From: Bondarzewia mesenterica
Lineage: Eukaryota; Basidiomycota; Agaricomycetes; Russulales; Bondarzewiaceae
Assembly (NCBI GenBank): GCA_004802705.1
Contig: SGPL01000223.1
Span: 1 to 50,436, forward strand
Reading direction: 5' to 3'
Length of the DNA: 50,436 nt
In this document: piece by piece, positions 9,118-20,764 of the stretch
How the letters are laid out: each line of letters begins with the position of its first letter
Numbering within the stretch: the first letter of the stretch is position 1
Translations under genes and position numbers: made by a program
Notes under the pieces: model-generated
The model's input: the letters and a program-made list of their open reading frames with translations, nothing else
Told to the model about the DNA's origin: nothing
The model's database searches: none

Positions 9118-10995
9118 ATGCCTTCCGACTCTCCAAAGCTCACAGACGTTCCGGCAATAAAAAATGCGCCTCTCATTGGCCTTGCCGAGGGGAATGGCTC
9201 TTTCTCCAACCTACATCTTGCTGCCCTCGTCCTCGGTGTACCCTGGTTTGTCAAGCGCACCCTCCCCTTCGTTAACCGCGGCGGCTTCAAGACATACCTC
9301 TTCCTCGTCATCCTGCTGGGCGTCCCCATTACCGTTGGATACTGGACGGTGATGTCTCGTTACGGTGCCAGGAAGAATGAGAAGGTCAAGCTTCCCGGAA
9401 AGGATATTGAGGAGTACATTACCATCAACGATGCGGAGCTCAAGGAGAAGTACCACGGGAAGGAGAAGATTCCTATGCAAATCTTCCACGACGCGTATTT
9501 TGACGGCAAGATTGACATCAACGGTAACGCGTCTCGTTTCCCGCATCCGTCGTAGATACTGACACGTCAGCCCGGTAGGCGACGTTTTGGATACTCTGGA
9601 ACAGCGTCATGACTTTACGAAAATGATCTTTACGCCCGAGCTTTTTAAATATGTTTTCACTCGTTTCATCCCCGAGGTCATCGTCCACTCTCAGAGCCAG
9701 GACGAAGAACAGGTCCGCGACCATTATGACCGTATGTCTCCTTCCGTTTCCCCATACCGTCTCGTCTCTTCATGTTTTTCACAGGAGGCGATGACTTTTA
9801 CGAATGGTAAGCATCCCTTCTTTTCACGTGTCCATTCAATTTTAATCATTTCCACTTAGGTTCCTCGGCCCTCGCATGGTTTATACATCCGGCATCGTAA
9901 CCTCCATCACCGAACCTCAGTCCCTTGAACAACTCCAGGACAACAAACTGATTATCGTCTGCGAGAAGCTCGACCTGCAACCGGAAGACAAATTGCTTGA
10001 CATCGGTTGCGGCTGGGGCACGCTCGCCGCATTCGCGCACAAGAACTACGGCTGCGACGTGACCGGCATCACTCTCGGCAAGAACCAGACCAAATTCGGC
10101 AACAAGCGCATCACGGACAATGGCGGTGACCCCGAGCGCGCGCGCATCCTCGTGCTGTGACTACAGGGAGATTCCCGGCGGGCCGGGCAGCTACACCAAG
10201 ATCGTCAGTTTGGAGATGGCTGAGGTTTGTCGCTTTGTTTCATAGCAACTCCTAGTGTTTCTCTGCTGACGCTGGGTACCTCCGGCACGCAGCATGTCGG
10301 TGTTCGTCGGTACTCTGCTTTCCTCCGCCAGGTTTACGACCTCCTCGATGACGACGGCATCTTCGTCTTCCAAGTCGCCGGTCTCCGTCCCTGCTGGCAG
10401 TACGAAGATCTCGTTTGGTAGGTTCTCGTTACCCTCCTTTCTCCTCCCCTCACTTCATGGCGCTGCACAGGGGCCTTTTCATGAACAAGTACGTCTTCCC
10501 CGGCGCGGACGCCAGCGCGTCGCTCGGTTGGGTCGTGACGCATCTCGAAGCCGCTGGGTTTGAGGTGAAGAATGTCGACGTACTTGGCGTGCACTACTCC
10601 GCGACGCTCTGGCACTGGTACAACAACTGGGTGTCCAACAAGGACAAGGTCATCGCGGCGTACGGCGAGCGGTGGTACCGCATCTGGGTCTTTTTCCTCG
10701 CGTGGTCCGTCCTCATTGCCCGGTGCGTATCTCACATACCTACCCTCCCCTTATTCACATACCTCGTTTTGGATTCTAATGAATCCGTTTACTTTTCCAA
10801 GACACGGCGGCTCGTCGGTTTTCCAGTTCACCTTGCACAAGAACCTCAATGCTTACCCCCGCATTCTCGGCGTTCCCAACCACGCCTCGATCCACGTCAC
10901 ACCCAGGAAGACCATCGAGTGCGCCTCTCCCCTTTTCCCCGTCTTCCTCACTCTACTGACCCACCCCGACCTCCCTTCTCAGGCCTGCCCTCTAA
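9118..10995 (+). CDS. Sphingolipid C9-methyltransferase
   Basis: S-adenosylmethionine-dependent enzyme of the cyclopropane-fatty-acid-synthase fold that adds the C9 methyl to the sphingoid base of fungal glucosylceramides, at the ER or another membrane. Eight exons are read: 9118-9523, 9579-9731, 9785-9806, 9860-10224, 10293-10417, 10471-10722, 10802-10918 and 10983-10995. Two N-terminal hydrophobic segments (LAALVLGVPWFV, YLFLVILLGVPITVGYW) anchor it. The SAM motif is LLDIGCGWGTLAAFAH, followed by GVTLG-like GITLGKNQ and the catalytic-domain strings DDFYEW and SLEMAEHVG. One extra G at about 10152 in CATCCTC(G)TGCTGTGAC breaks the frame inside exon 4; removing it restores ILCCDYREIPGG, as the family requires. 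That base is not in a long run, so it may be real or an error. The gene pairs divergently with YIF1. Confidence 0.88.
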
Positions 10996-11616
10996 TATGA
11001 TTCCATGAGGAGCCATCAATGATATACAGATACCTGGACTTTACCCAAATTTATCGTACATTCACATAGAGTACAGGATCAGGGGCGCTTGTTTTTTGGC
11101 CGGAATTATGATGCGCAGTTACATGAATATTACAAGAAAAGGGGGATGATCAAGTGCAAGTCGACTTCGACTTGGTGGATGCTATACTGTCAAGCAAGGA
11201 ATTGAGAATTGGCCAATTTACCGTCCAGTTTGTTGTTGAGTTCTTGCCTGCTCTTCGATATTGCGTTGTACACAAGAGGCTTGAGCGCTTGAGCTGACGT
11301 TTGACAGGAACGCTGGGATATGATATGAAAGCTTCACTGACAGTGACAACGATCGCGGAGTTTCAAATTTTGTACCAGCATTCTGCAAGGTTCTTTCGAT
11401 TCCAGACAATCCTGATTTTATTCCTTCAACTGGTCCAACTTTATCAGGAATGTCTAATTTTCCTTCGTTCCGTCGTGGAGAGGACTTTCATCCTCGTCCG
11501 ACGTCCATGATATTTACCGAGTCTACCAACAACTCAGCTGACAAGTCTGAGAAGGGGCGTTAATCAGCAGCGATGTGCAGACTTTGACCGGGTCATGACC
11601 ACAGTCAATGACGAGG
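10996..11616. other. Intergenic, no gene seen
   Basis: 3' flank of the methyltransferase followed by unique A/T-richer DNA. Short ORFs near 11218-11510 on both strands have no recognisable similarity. A perfect 10-nt palindrome GGTCATGACC lies at 11591-11600, just before the repeat cluster described next. Confidence 0.4.
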
Positions 11617-11707
11617 GTCAGAACATCACTAATAGTCAGAACATCACTGTTAGTCAGTACATACTGACGTCAAGTCGGACCTAGACTTCGAAGCGCACAC
11701 TTATAAG
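11617..11707 (+). promoter_or_regulatory. Oxidoreductase promoter: 18-nt repeats, CRE palindrome, TATA
   Basis: Two tandem 18-nt units (GTCAGAACATCACTAATA, then GTCAGAACATCACTGTTA) at 11617-11652 plus a partial third. They are followed by the palindrome TGACGTCA at 11665-11672, a CREB/ATF-type (bZIP) site, and TTATAAG at 11701-11707. The start codon of the ToxD-like gene is at 11771. This spacing suits a regulated promoter; binding by a bZIP factor is inference. Confidence 0.5.
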
Positions 11708-11770
11708 ATGATGCCACAGTATACTCGTCGCGAAAACTCCCTTTCACCGTGATACAACTGTACATGCGTC

Positions 11771-13085
11771 ATGACCCGGAATACTAGGCAGAGAGCGGTG
11801 GTGGTGGACGAAACGGGCTGGGTTGTCCTGGGCGAGGCGGACGTGCCGAAGCTCGTCCCTGGGAAGATTCTCGTCAAGGTGGTCACTGCCGCGCAGAACC
11901 CTGCAGACTGTGCGTGAGCGATTGCATGCCGCAGGCGACAGCTCACTGACTGCCAACGTTTCGATCCTCAGGGAAGACCGTGACACTCGGCAAAAAGACG
12001 GGGGCAACTGTCGGATGCGACTTTGCTGGGATCGTCGAGGAGATCGGTCCAGATGTGCCAGAGGGGGTCAGGACGGTGGGTGAGCGCGTTGCTGGGTTTG
12101 TCCTCTCAGGTACGATCGTTTTTTCACATTTCATTTGCTCACACCGCCTTTCGATTCTTGATTCATGAATATTTCAGCGACCGGCAACAACGGCTCCTTC
12201 TCAGAGTACGTGGTTGCACCCGCCCAAGCAGTCGTCCACATCCCATCGACCTGGTCCTTCGAAGACGCTGCACAACTCGGCATCGCACCCTTCACCGCTG
12301 CCCAAACCCTCTTCCTCACCCTCCGCCTCCCAACCCCGCTCGCCCCCGCGCCCTCTCCCATCCCTCTCCTCATCTCCGGCGGTTCCTCCTCCGTCGGCCT
12401 CTACGCTATCCAGCTTGCCAGGCTCTCCGGCCTCCGCGTCCTCGCCACCGCCTCGCCCAAGAACTTCGACCTCGTCAAATCCTACGGCGTAGACGAGGTC
12501 TACGATTACCACGATCCCGAAGCCGGGAAGAAGATCAATCGATCGACCGGCGGTCATCTCAAGGAGGCTCTTGACTGCATAGCAGAGAGAGGAACTCAAG
12601 CGCTCATCTCGGATGCGCTGAGCGACGACGGCGGTATCGTCGCGATCATCAACAGTTGCGAAAGCCCCAGAGCGGGCGTCAAGGTCATCTTTTCCACGAT
12701 AGCCACTTTCTTGGGAGAGGTCAGTCCATATCAACCTTTTGTTTTCATTTGCTTAGAGGAAAACCGACCACCGCTTGTTCACGGGTGATATGAAAGCCAA
12801 TCGAGTTACCTTTCCCGGCTACGCCGACTGCGGATGACATCGAGCAGGGAAAAAAATATCGCAAAGATGTTGTCCGAGCTAGCGGCCTCTGGGAAAATCA
12901 AGCCGAATCCTCTTTTGATCCTCCCGAATGGACTTGCGAGCGTACCAGAAGGGTTGAGGCTCGCGAAAGATGGAAAGGTAATTCCATTTCTGTCACTTAC
13001 CAAGTCGTCCGTTCATTTGACGCGCTTGTCGGCACAGGTCAGTGCGCAGAAAATAACGTATCGGATTTCCGATACACCAGAGTGA
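11771..13085 (+). CDS. ToxD-like zinc-type alcohol dehydrogenase / enoyl reductase
   Basis: Medium-chain dehydrogenase/reductase of the ToxD-like trans-enoyl reductase group, an NADPH-dependent enzyme without the structural zinc lobe. Exons: 11771-11909, 11972-12109, 12178-12719, about 12758-12977 and 13038-13085. The GroES-like half has NPADWKTVTLG and TVGCDFAGIVEEIG. The Rossmann half has LLISGGSSSVGLYAIQLARLSGLRVLATASPKNFDL and DEVYDYHDP. The C-terminus is SAQKITYRISDTPE. Exon 4 needs two one-base corrections to read through: near 12821 (TTTCCCGGCTACG) and in the seven-A run at 12850-12856. It would then read ATPTADDIEQGK, then IAKMLSELAASGKIKPNP. It is the paralog of the gene at 31146-32681. 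Substrate is unknown. Confidence 0.82.
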
Positions 13086-13464
13086 GTGGATGAGACGAAA
13101 CAATCTGTATTTCTTGTAGTCTATGTGCATATGTATTTTATTTGAGTTACGCGTTACAGAATGTTTTGAATGTACTTTGTCGAAGACTGTCACCTGCCAC
13201 TCGTTGTATTAAATCCCCTGCGACAGCAAGATGAGAGCCGCAAGGCCGCAACCATGAATCTATTGTCTAGCGAATCGTACGTGGGCCCCGGGTCGTTCTC
13301 ATTTCAGCATAGGATGTAGACTACTCATTCATGGCTCGACTAATCCGAAGCGTCCGTAGATCACACATCTTTGCAGATTATTCAAACTCATCAATCCGAG
13401 AGGTGGTGAACACAATGCAGATGACGTTAGATAAATCCCGTCAACTGGTCCAAAGAAATCCATT
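13086..13464. other. Convergent intergenic region
   Basis: 379 nt between the 3' ends of the oxidoreductase (+) and UTP22 (-). Nothing recognisable beyond A/T-rich presumed 3' UTR sequence. Confidence 0.5.
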
Positions 13465-16400
13465 TTAACTCTTGACCAAACCCGAGCCAAGGCGCGCAAT
13501 CTCGCTCAAGACGGCAGCCTCATTCAGCGTCACCAACCCCTTCTCCTTCTCTTTCGCCTTCTCATCCGTCTGGCCAGGAACGAAACCGTTAGCCACTCAT
13601 GCTTCCAAATTATCAGTTCGCAGGGTAAGACTCACTTTCCCTACCGGGACGCCTGAGAAGCCGTTGAAAACGCGGAACGGCCGAGGCTGTTTCAAGCTAG
13701 GATCCCACACGGCGCCAAACCGATCGCCACCGAGTGGGTCGTAGAAAAGTTTCAAGGTATCTGCATAGATGCGCTGAATAAAGCATCAATATTTCCGCAC
13801 AACGTAGAGCTATTCGAACGGATACGGACCTGAAGATCATCGAGGTACATCTGTGCCGGGTCAAACCCAGGCCGCAGAGCGTCCTTGCCATCGTCCTGAG
13901 CCCGCAGATTCGCGAACGCCCCCTTACGGGTCCACACACTTGGATCGGCAGTGACGTCTTGGTAGTATCGCGGGAGCATGGAAGGCTCGAGCTGGACGAC
14001 GAAGTCGTAGTCGTCGACGGGATGAACGAAGAGGGACTAAACACGGTTCCATGAGCACATCTGTGCACTTGGTCCGCCAAAAAGAAACGAGACGTACCTT
14101 GACATCGAGTGCACCAGATTCCATACCCTGCAGACAGTCCCACGTCGCGTTGGCCAGCGCGCGCACGCGGTGGGCCACGACGACATCGGGACCCTGGGCC
14201 GTCCACATATGCCCTCCCTTGTCGAACTCTGTACCAACCGTCCACACGCTTTTGGCTCCAGCACTTACGGCGACCTTGCTCACCTCCCCATTCGCCGCCA
14301 CCGCCTCACCGTACAGCGGCACGAAGATTCCCTCTGTCCACTGCCACTCCTTTAGCTTCTCGATGACGCGCGCAAACCCGCGCTCTCTGCTTGCTGGCAC
14401 TCCTTCCTCGCTCCGCCCTTGCCCACCACCCACAAAGATGCTCGCACACAATATCTCGACGACCTCTTCCCCAACATGACACCGCAACAGCCAATGCGAC
14501 GCCAACCACCGTTTCACCAACCTCACAGTCCCTGCAAATGCTGAGAATCGATGGCACAGTGCGGCAACAGCACGATGGTGTCGAGAAGCATGGACGAATT
14601 GACGGGTATACATCTCCATCGCCTCCACTGCCTCTTCGCGCTCGCGCGCCTTCCCAGGCTCATCAGACGACGACGACAGCTGCAGCGCTTTCGGGACCCG
14701 CGCCTGTTCGTTGATGATTCGATCCAACAGCGTCGCCTCGCGCTCGTGCCATATCCGTGCGGAGAACACCCACCCTTGTTTAACGACGATCTCCAGCCGG
14801 GCCTGATCTCGGATCTGTGACACATTCGCGAGCACCCCGTCCCCGACGACGATGCGCGCGCGCACGCCCTCATTAGCATTCATCAAGACTGCGGCAAGCC
14901 TCTCGAGGAAGGCCAGCTTCATCTTCTGTATCGCGCGCAAATCATCCGGCCAGCGGGAAGATCTCTCAAACTCCAGGATTACCTCCATGGGCGCGGAGTA
15001 CCGGGCACACGTCGTAAGGGAACCATACGCGGATGCAGGGATCGCGACGGGATTGAATACGCTCGTGTATCGCAGATACTCAGAGACGGGGCTGACGTTG
15101 AGTATCGACAAGGGGAGCTCCGAGTCCAGCCCCTTGAGCGTCTTGACGAGGTCATCAAACGCCGTCATCGCAGCCTTGAAACCCGCCGACATCCCCGCGG
15201 CCTGATACAGCGATGATATCGACTCTGGCAGCCTCAACAGACCATCAAACGCAGGCTGCCATGTCTGCACCGATCCCGCGCCGACGCCAAAATGCCGCGA
15301 GAGAAGATGTCGAACAACCATGACTGGCACATGCGCGCGCTCGTCCGCGTTTTTGACTTCCCAGACGACACTCTCGACGATGCTCCCGTCTTTGAAGCGA
15401 CGTAATTCGGCCTTCTCACCCCAGAACTCGCGGAACTCTTCCGCGGCCTTCGAATCCGCTTCCGATGCTGCGGGACCGTGATCCACCAAGCGGAAGGCAT
15501 GCTCTGGATTGTAAACAAGTCCAATGCAGACTAAGGAAGGACTGGAAGGATGAGCTTGAGATAATGGCCTCGGTTGTGACGATGGATGCAAGATCGCGAC
15601 AGCTTTGATGCGTTGACCGAGACCACGACGCAGAAAAGAGGCGATGGAGGCGAAAAGTGCGTTAGCGGGCGAGCCCCACTCGAGAGTATCGTGGACCGAT
15701 GGACGTCGTAGCTTCGCAGAAGAGAGATCAACGCTGATGAATGTGTTCAGAACTGAATCATATCAAGAACAAAAATGGCCCTGACCGTATGACAGCATCA
15801 AATTTGTTCGGTAACTCTCGACGTTCCTTAAGAAAAGTGTCCGGGAACGGGTCGTTGGAAATCGTATTATTGTCTAGTATCTCCAGTGTCAATTTCGCAT
15901 CATGTCTGAGCTAATATCGAAGTCAGTCACAGCACACAGATACGGTATAAAGATTGTTCACCATTTCAAGTGAAGCAAGAGGCACTCCTGCCAAGAGGTT
16001 GACCGTCGAGCTGGAATCAACAAAAACGGCCTTGTGGTGGACAGCATACTCTTCTGGAGAGAACTACCCATTCTGGTTAACCATGAACGAACGGCGTCTT
16101 AATACAAAAGATGACACGCACCCGGTGACCACTTTGACTCTTGACGAATATCCTCCCCTTTTCAAAATCATGGCGAGCTACATCGATATCAGCACTAACA
16201 TATCAAGGTAAGCAAACACGTCCTTCGACTGACCCAGAAAGTCCAAAGCGGCCTTGAACAACTGATACGAGCTCAATCCCTTCCCCAACGGCCGCCTCTT
16301 TGCCATCTTCTCACCCGTTCCCGCACCGACGGGCTCTTCACCAAGCACCAACATTTCCAGCACCCCACCCCACCACGCGCCTCGTCCTTCAAACCCCCGC

Positions 16401-17952
16401 ACGCACATCTTCTTGCCCTCCCCGTATCCCCGCTGATTCGCCCATATCCGCAACAGCGCGAGCGCATCGGCGTACGCGGGAATATCTTGCTTCAGCGCGT
16501 GCACGGATAACAGATGTGCTTTGGGAGTGGTAGAGAGGAGAAGGGCCGTGTTGTACAGCGGTGTTGGGACGTTTTCGGATGGTGGATGAGAGGATGAGGC
16601 GTCGGAGTCTGTGACGGTGTGCACGCGAAAATTGCTGCGATAGGGAGACAGACGGGAGAAGGGGATTGGCGAGGTCGTTGGGAGTACTGGGATGATTCGG
16701 ACCTGTGCATTGAGCTTCGTAAAGTCATTCGGAGAGTTGTCTAAAGGCAGACGCGCCCATAAATTAGTTTGTGTTCTGTGCATAATAGATGATGAAGCAC
16801 GGAACCTTGTCGTGGGCGCAGGACCAACGTAGTCAAGCGAGGATCTTCCCCTTTCGACTCGTAAAACGCATCTACGTTCAGCCCGCTCTTGGGATCCACT
16901 ATACTCCTCGCGATGACTGACAGATAATACGCCCTTTTATGAAAGAAGCGACCATTCAAATAATCTTTTTCCTGGAACAAATTCTGCGACGCGCGTGCAN
17001 GTCGTCAGCATCAGGGGGAAAGCGGCACCACAACTGCTCACGAACATACCGAAGGCATCTCGACGGCCACATCAACACNCCACGGCTCGCCGTCTTTCTC
17101 CTTNATGCCGACTTTNTTCGCCCAACTACCGACGAGAAGGACGTCCGTCGGCTTTTCGAAGGCGACTTTCCAGTTCGCGTCTTCTGTGGGTAGGGGCAAC
17201 GGGTATGGCACCGCGATCGGGACTGTGGTCGCNGTCGACTTTGCTTTTCCCTTGTCCTTTTTTTNTTTTTGGAGCATTGGTTTTGGTGGAGGCATCACCN
17301 NTCAAAAGCGCGCGCGCAGCCTCCAAGGGATGCTGAGGAGGAACAGAGGGAAGGGTAGATAGACAGGAATGGAGAGCGANAAGAAATCGATCGAGAGGCG
17401 CCNTGCGCGAGGGTTTGGGNCGTACATTTGGGAGAAGGGCATCGATCTAAAAACAAGAACAGACACGTANCGTGAATACAATTCTGAGATTTCTAGCNGT
17501 GCACACCGCCAACGTGAAGGACCTCGGCTCATGCAATGCACGCACCTGCAGCTTGAACGAACTGGANCTGAACAGATCAGTCGCCTCTTTGATAGCCCTA
17601 ACTTCCTCGCCAGTTGGNGGNTTTTTGGGTTTTCCTCCTCGCTCATGTTGTCCCCCTGNAGTCTCCCCNGATGCCCCAATGCCTCCCCACTCCTCGTCCT
17701 CCTCTCCCTCGCCCTCCGAGCCNACTTCCTCCGATGCAAAGCCNTNGTCTTCCTGTGCGCCTTGGGCATCTTCGTCTATCACGCTTTGNGCGCCGTCACT
17801 TTCATTTTCAGGGCTCAGTTGCCTCTTCTATAAGTATTATTCCANTCATTGTATTGGTTTGCAATCGTAGGTTCGAGGGAGAAGAAAGAACAGACTTTGG
17901 TGTCATGCGNCTCGACATCCTTTCCTCTCTTCCGCTTGAGATTNAGCGTCAT
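13465..17952 (-). CDS. UTP22: U3 snoRNP / SSU processome protein UTP22 (Nrap)
   Basis: Nucleolar scaffold of the 90S small-subunit processome, acting with Rrp7 in the UTP-C complex during 18S pre-rRNA processing. It has the Nrap pseudo-nucleotidyltransferase repeats. I chose ATG at 17952, giving a basic start (LKRKRGKDVE); a 70-nt intron follows and joins to KRQLSPENESD and an acidic stretch. Recognisable blocks in order: PTGEEVRAIKEATDLF, VAFEKPTDVLLVGSWA, DGEPW-VDVAVEMPS, QEKDYLNGRFFHKRAYYLSVIA, PAYADALALLRIWANQRGYG, FSPEEYAVHHKAVFVDSSST, VNLLAGVP, GLVYNPEHAFRLVDHGPAA, ELRRFKDGSIVESVVWE, VRLVKRWLASHWL and VHPVDDYDFVVQLEPSMLPRYY. The length of about 1150-1200 residues fits the family. An A run at about 17255-17266 (+ T run with an N) shifts the frame by one. 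Ambiguous bases are frequent 5' of 17000. It is upstream-adjacent to an N-rich gap. Confidence 0.9.
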
Positions 17953-20455
17953 GGAGATAGATCACAGAGAGGCGAGTAGAGCTACAGCTCAGGNTACGAG
18001 CTCNAGTTANNNNCNCGNATNNNNGCAGNNNNNNNCAGCNNNNGTCATGCGTNNCNTCANGCATTNNNTCATNANATNGTCACANNNANTCCNCACNCNN
18101 TCCAANCCNNGCTNCNGTCCTNNCAGCNNTCACCAGCTGATTTCTCTTGCTCGGCGACGACATTCTCGCTNGCTCAACATCTCAGATGGCGATCTCAAAA
18201 CTCGAAAAANNTGAAATTCACCTACCCCTCANATTTTCAATCTCTATTTTCTGACNGCGCGGCATAGCCTCAGCCAATTGCCCGATTTACTGGTACGTCT
18301 TCCCGGTACTTAGTTCGCGACCGCANCGCTGTCCTGCCATTTACCTAGTCGGTCTCTCTTATTCAAGTTTTGGTNTCGTATATCGCGCAAGGCAACTCCA
18401 GCGNTTTTCAGCGCTTCAGAACCTATTCACTTTGATACCGGCGATGACTCGCGTGAACATTGAGAGGATGTGCCTACGCACTGTGCTGTCCTATGGTTAT
18501 GCATTTACCGCGGTAAGTGCGCCTTTCTTCCCATCATCAATCAGACGGCAATGCACCTGNATCTGTCACGATGTCCTTCTTCCCCGCATACGTAGATTGC
18601 AATCATATTCGCGTGCNATANTCAGCTTGCATGCGCGTTCTTTGACCATGCTTTCACCGTTTGAGTNTATCAGATACAGCTGCGTAACANCCAGTGGTTC
18701 TCTTAATCTCCGCACGACATCGCGAATCGCGTNTCNCNNGNCGCACAATNNNCGCACAATCTTCNCANNGTTCTCAACGCTATGTGTTTGTCGTAAGTAA
18801 GTACAATCTTCCGTGATAACATTTCGCCGTCGCAAGCCGAAGAACCGCGATTGCGTCGTCNTTCTTCTCAACGAGCGTTATCATATGCTCAGGCTGGTTC
18901 CTGGTGAGTACAACNCGACGTGAGTTAATTGTCGTGTCTAACCCCAGAGTAGCTCAGCTCTTCGACTTCTACTACCGATTGACTATGATCTTACCCCGCC
19001 TCAATTCCCCGCACGACCTACCAGCTCTGCACCTCNATCTCTTGCACTGTCAACCCACTAGCTCTTCTCGCTGCAGCGTNCTTTGCGCATNCAAGTCCCG
19101 CCCGCGCTCGTTCGCCAGACCGGCTCGCACAAACCGCTGCTCGCTCCAGCCTCTGTCAANATCTACGTATTTCTTACAACTTCTACTTCTTTGCTGAATG
19201 GTATTACCGGGTTTNTCCCAAGGAAACTCCGGTCCCATGCACGGTGCGGACCCTGGATCCGCATCCTGCGCTCAGGTTCACCTGCTGAACCCACCGACTC
19301 GTTCAGTGTCGCTCTCACACTTGCGCAAGTCGTGTGTTTCATGAAAGTATTTCCGTGCCTTCGTTGAACTGTAACTACCTCTTGANACAACGACAGACGC
19401 TCCAACCCCACACTCGTGCTATTGCTTCGCTCGAGAAGTTTTAGTGAGGGCGNTGCGCGAGNTTCCTCCAGGGTCCCCGCATACTTCNTTCAGGGCCCTG
19501 NCCTCCCCAGGCTTCCTACCGGATTCGAACGGGTAGTACTNTCCGACGGGGGTGAGGAGGGTGGAGAGAAGGCTGCGGACTGCAGGCTCGTCCTGCTCTG
19601 CTCAGCGCACTCGGGAACGCTTGNACGACGAGGCGCGCGGGCTCCAGATGACNGAGACNTNNCTCTCCTCGAGTGTTCGTGNGCCTTCGCTCCCAGANCT
19701 TNNGCCGTTTTCTGGAGCAGGTCGCTCCTTGCTGAATATTGTGAATCGNTAAAAATCGAATATCCGCGACGAGAAANAATCGGGCCGGCGGACCGAACCC
19801 TAAAATANCTCTTGCTGTGCGGTTCCGNANCTCGTCCTTCNTGNCGCCACACAAGCGCCACATGCTGCTCAGCATCAGTGCAAATCGGACCTTGCTCCTG
19901 GCTCAGCCTCCAGCNAAAGAANAAAAAAAAGGTACNCATCCCNNNTCATCNTTGGTAGCCCTTGGCCCAACCCTTACGACAAGGGAAAACACTCTCGATC
20001 GACTCAATTGNGACCATGATGCTTCNAGCTCACGAGGTCCTGAAGCTNAGGCTTGCNAGAAATCGCAGGCTCTGCACCGGCGTGGATCGGCGCCGGCGAA
20101 CGGAGCAGCTACTTCTTGCGACACGTCAACCCAGCCACAAGAATTAGAAACTTATTCGTACTCCGACCACTATGCCGAGGCAGCCGATTGACTCCGATTG
20201 ACAGCTAGACAGGCCTTCGGTGCCTTGGCCAATCCCGATCGAGGACAATTTTGTGATGCCACCAGCGCGGAGTAGAAAACAGAAGAAAACATATCGCAGA
20301 ACTTCTTTTCTAACCGGTGCCCAGACTCCGCCGTTCTCAGGACTGCGTTGTTGACAATAAATGTGTTCCTCCACAGTCGAGAGGGTCTCGCGAGCTCGAG
20401 ACGTGCAGTCTTGCGAATTTCGACTTATGCTCCAGAAGTTCTTGTTTTCTTGTGC
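17953..20455. other. Ambiguity-rich region, no supportable gene
   Basis: About 2.5 kb with dozens of N calls, densest at 17990-18130 and then scattered to about 20070. No ORF shows a known domain and no intron-exon pattern can be followed. The Ns are single or in short runs amid readable bases, which suits a consensus of divergent repeat copies or of haplotypes rather than a scaffold gap. The ORF pair at 19416-19958 on both strands is just open sequence in a GC-rich stretch. Confidence 0.5.
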
Positions 20456-20599
20456 TCACAGCGATGGTGCATGAGGAGACTTACGTTGTTCAATGAAGTA
20501 AATTAGTAAAGAGTGCGCGCACTTGCAGGCCGGGCCAGAGTCTTCCGAGGTTTGCCTGGTTCGATGGATCAGATAATGTCTCCCTCCGGTGCCCGCCCA

Positions 20600-20764
20600 C
20601 CAATTTTTTCCTTCCCCACCGTCATTGGCCTCGGGCCAATCCAGGTTTAGTCGTCCAGTTTCCTCTGACCCCATTTCCCCGAATCCTATAAAGTGCACTT
20701 CGATGTAGCAGTCTCTTTCATCCCACAGCTTCTTCTCCAATCTTCTCCTCCACCCTCCTCCAAC
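20600..20764 (+). promoter_or_regulatory. Promoter of the sugar transporter
   Basis: TATAAAG at 20687-20693 lies 72 nt before the start codon. CCAAT occurs on both strands (ATTGG about 20624-20628 and CCAAT about 20636-20640). CCCCAC at about 20614-20619 fits the SYGGRG consensus of the carbon-catabolite repressor CreA/Mig1 on the other strand, which would suit a sugar transporter. Sites are seen; their use is inferred. Confidence 0.5.

Noticed and set aside
19505..19545. GGATTCGAAC string like the T-arm of a tRNA on the minus strand
   Set aside because: No matching acceptor stem, anticodon arm or D arm could be drawn around it, and the surroundings are full of Ns.
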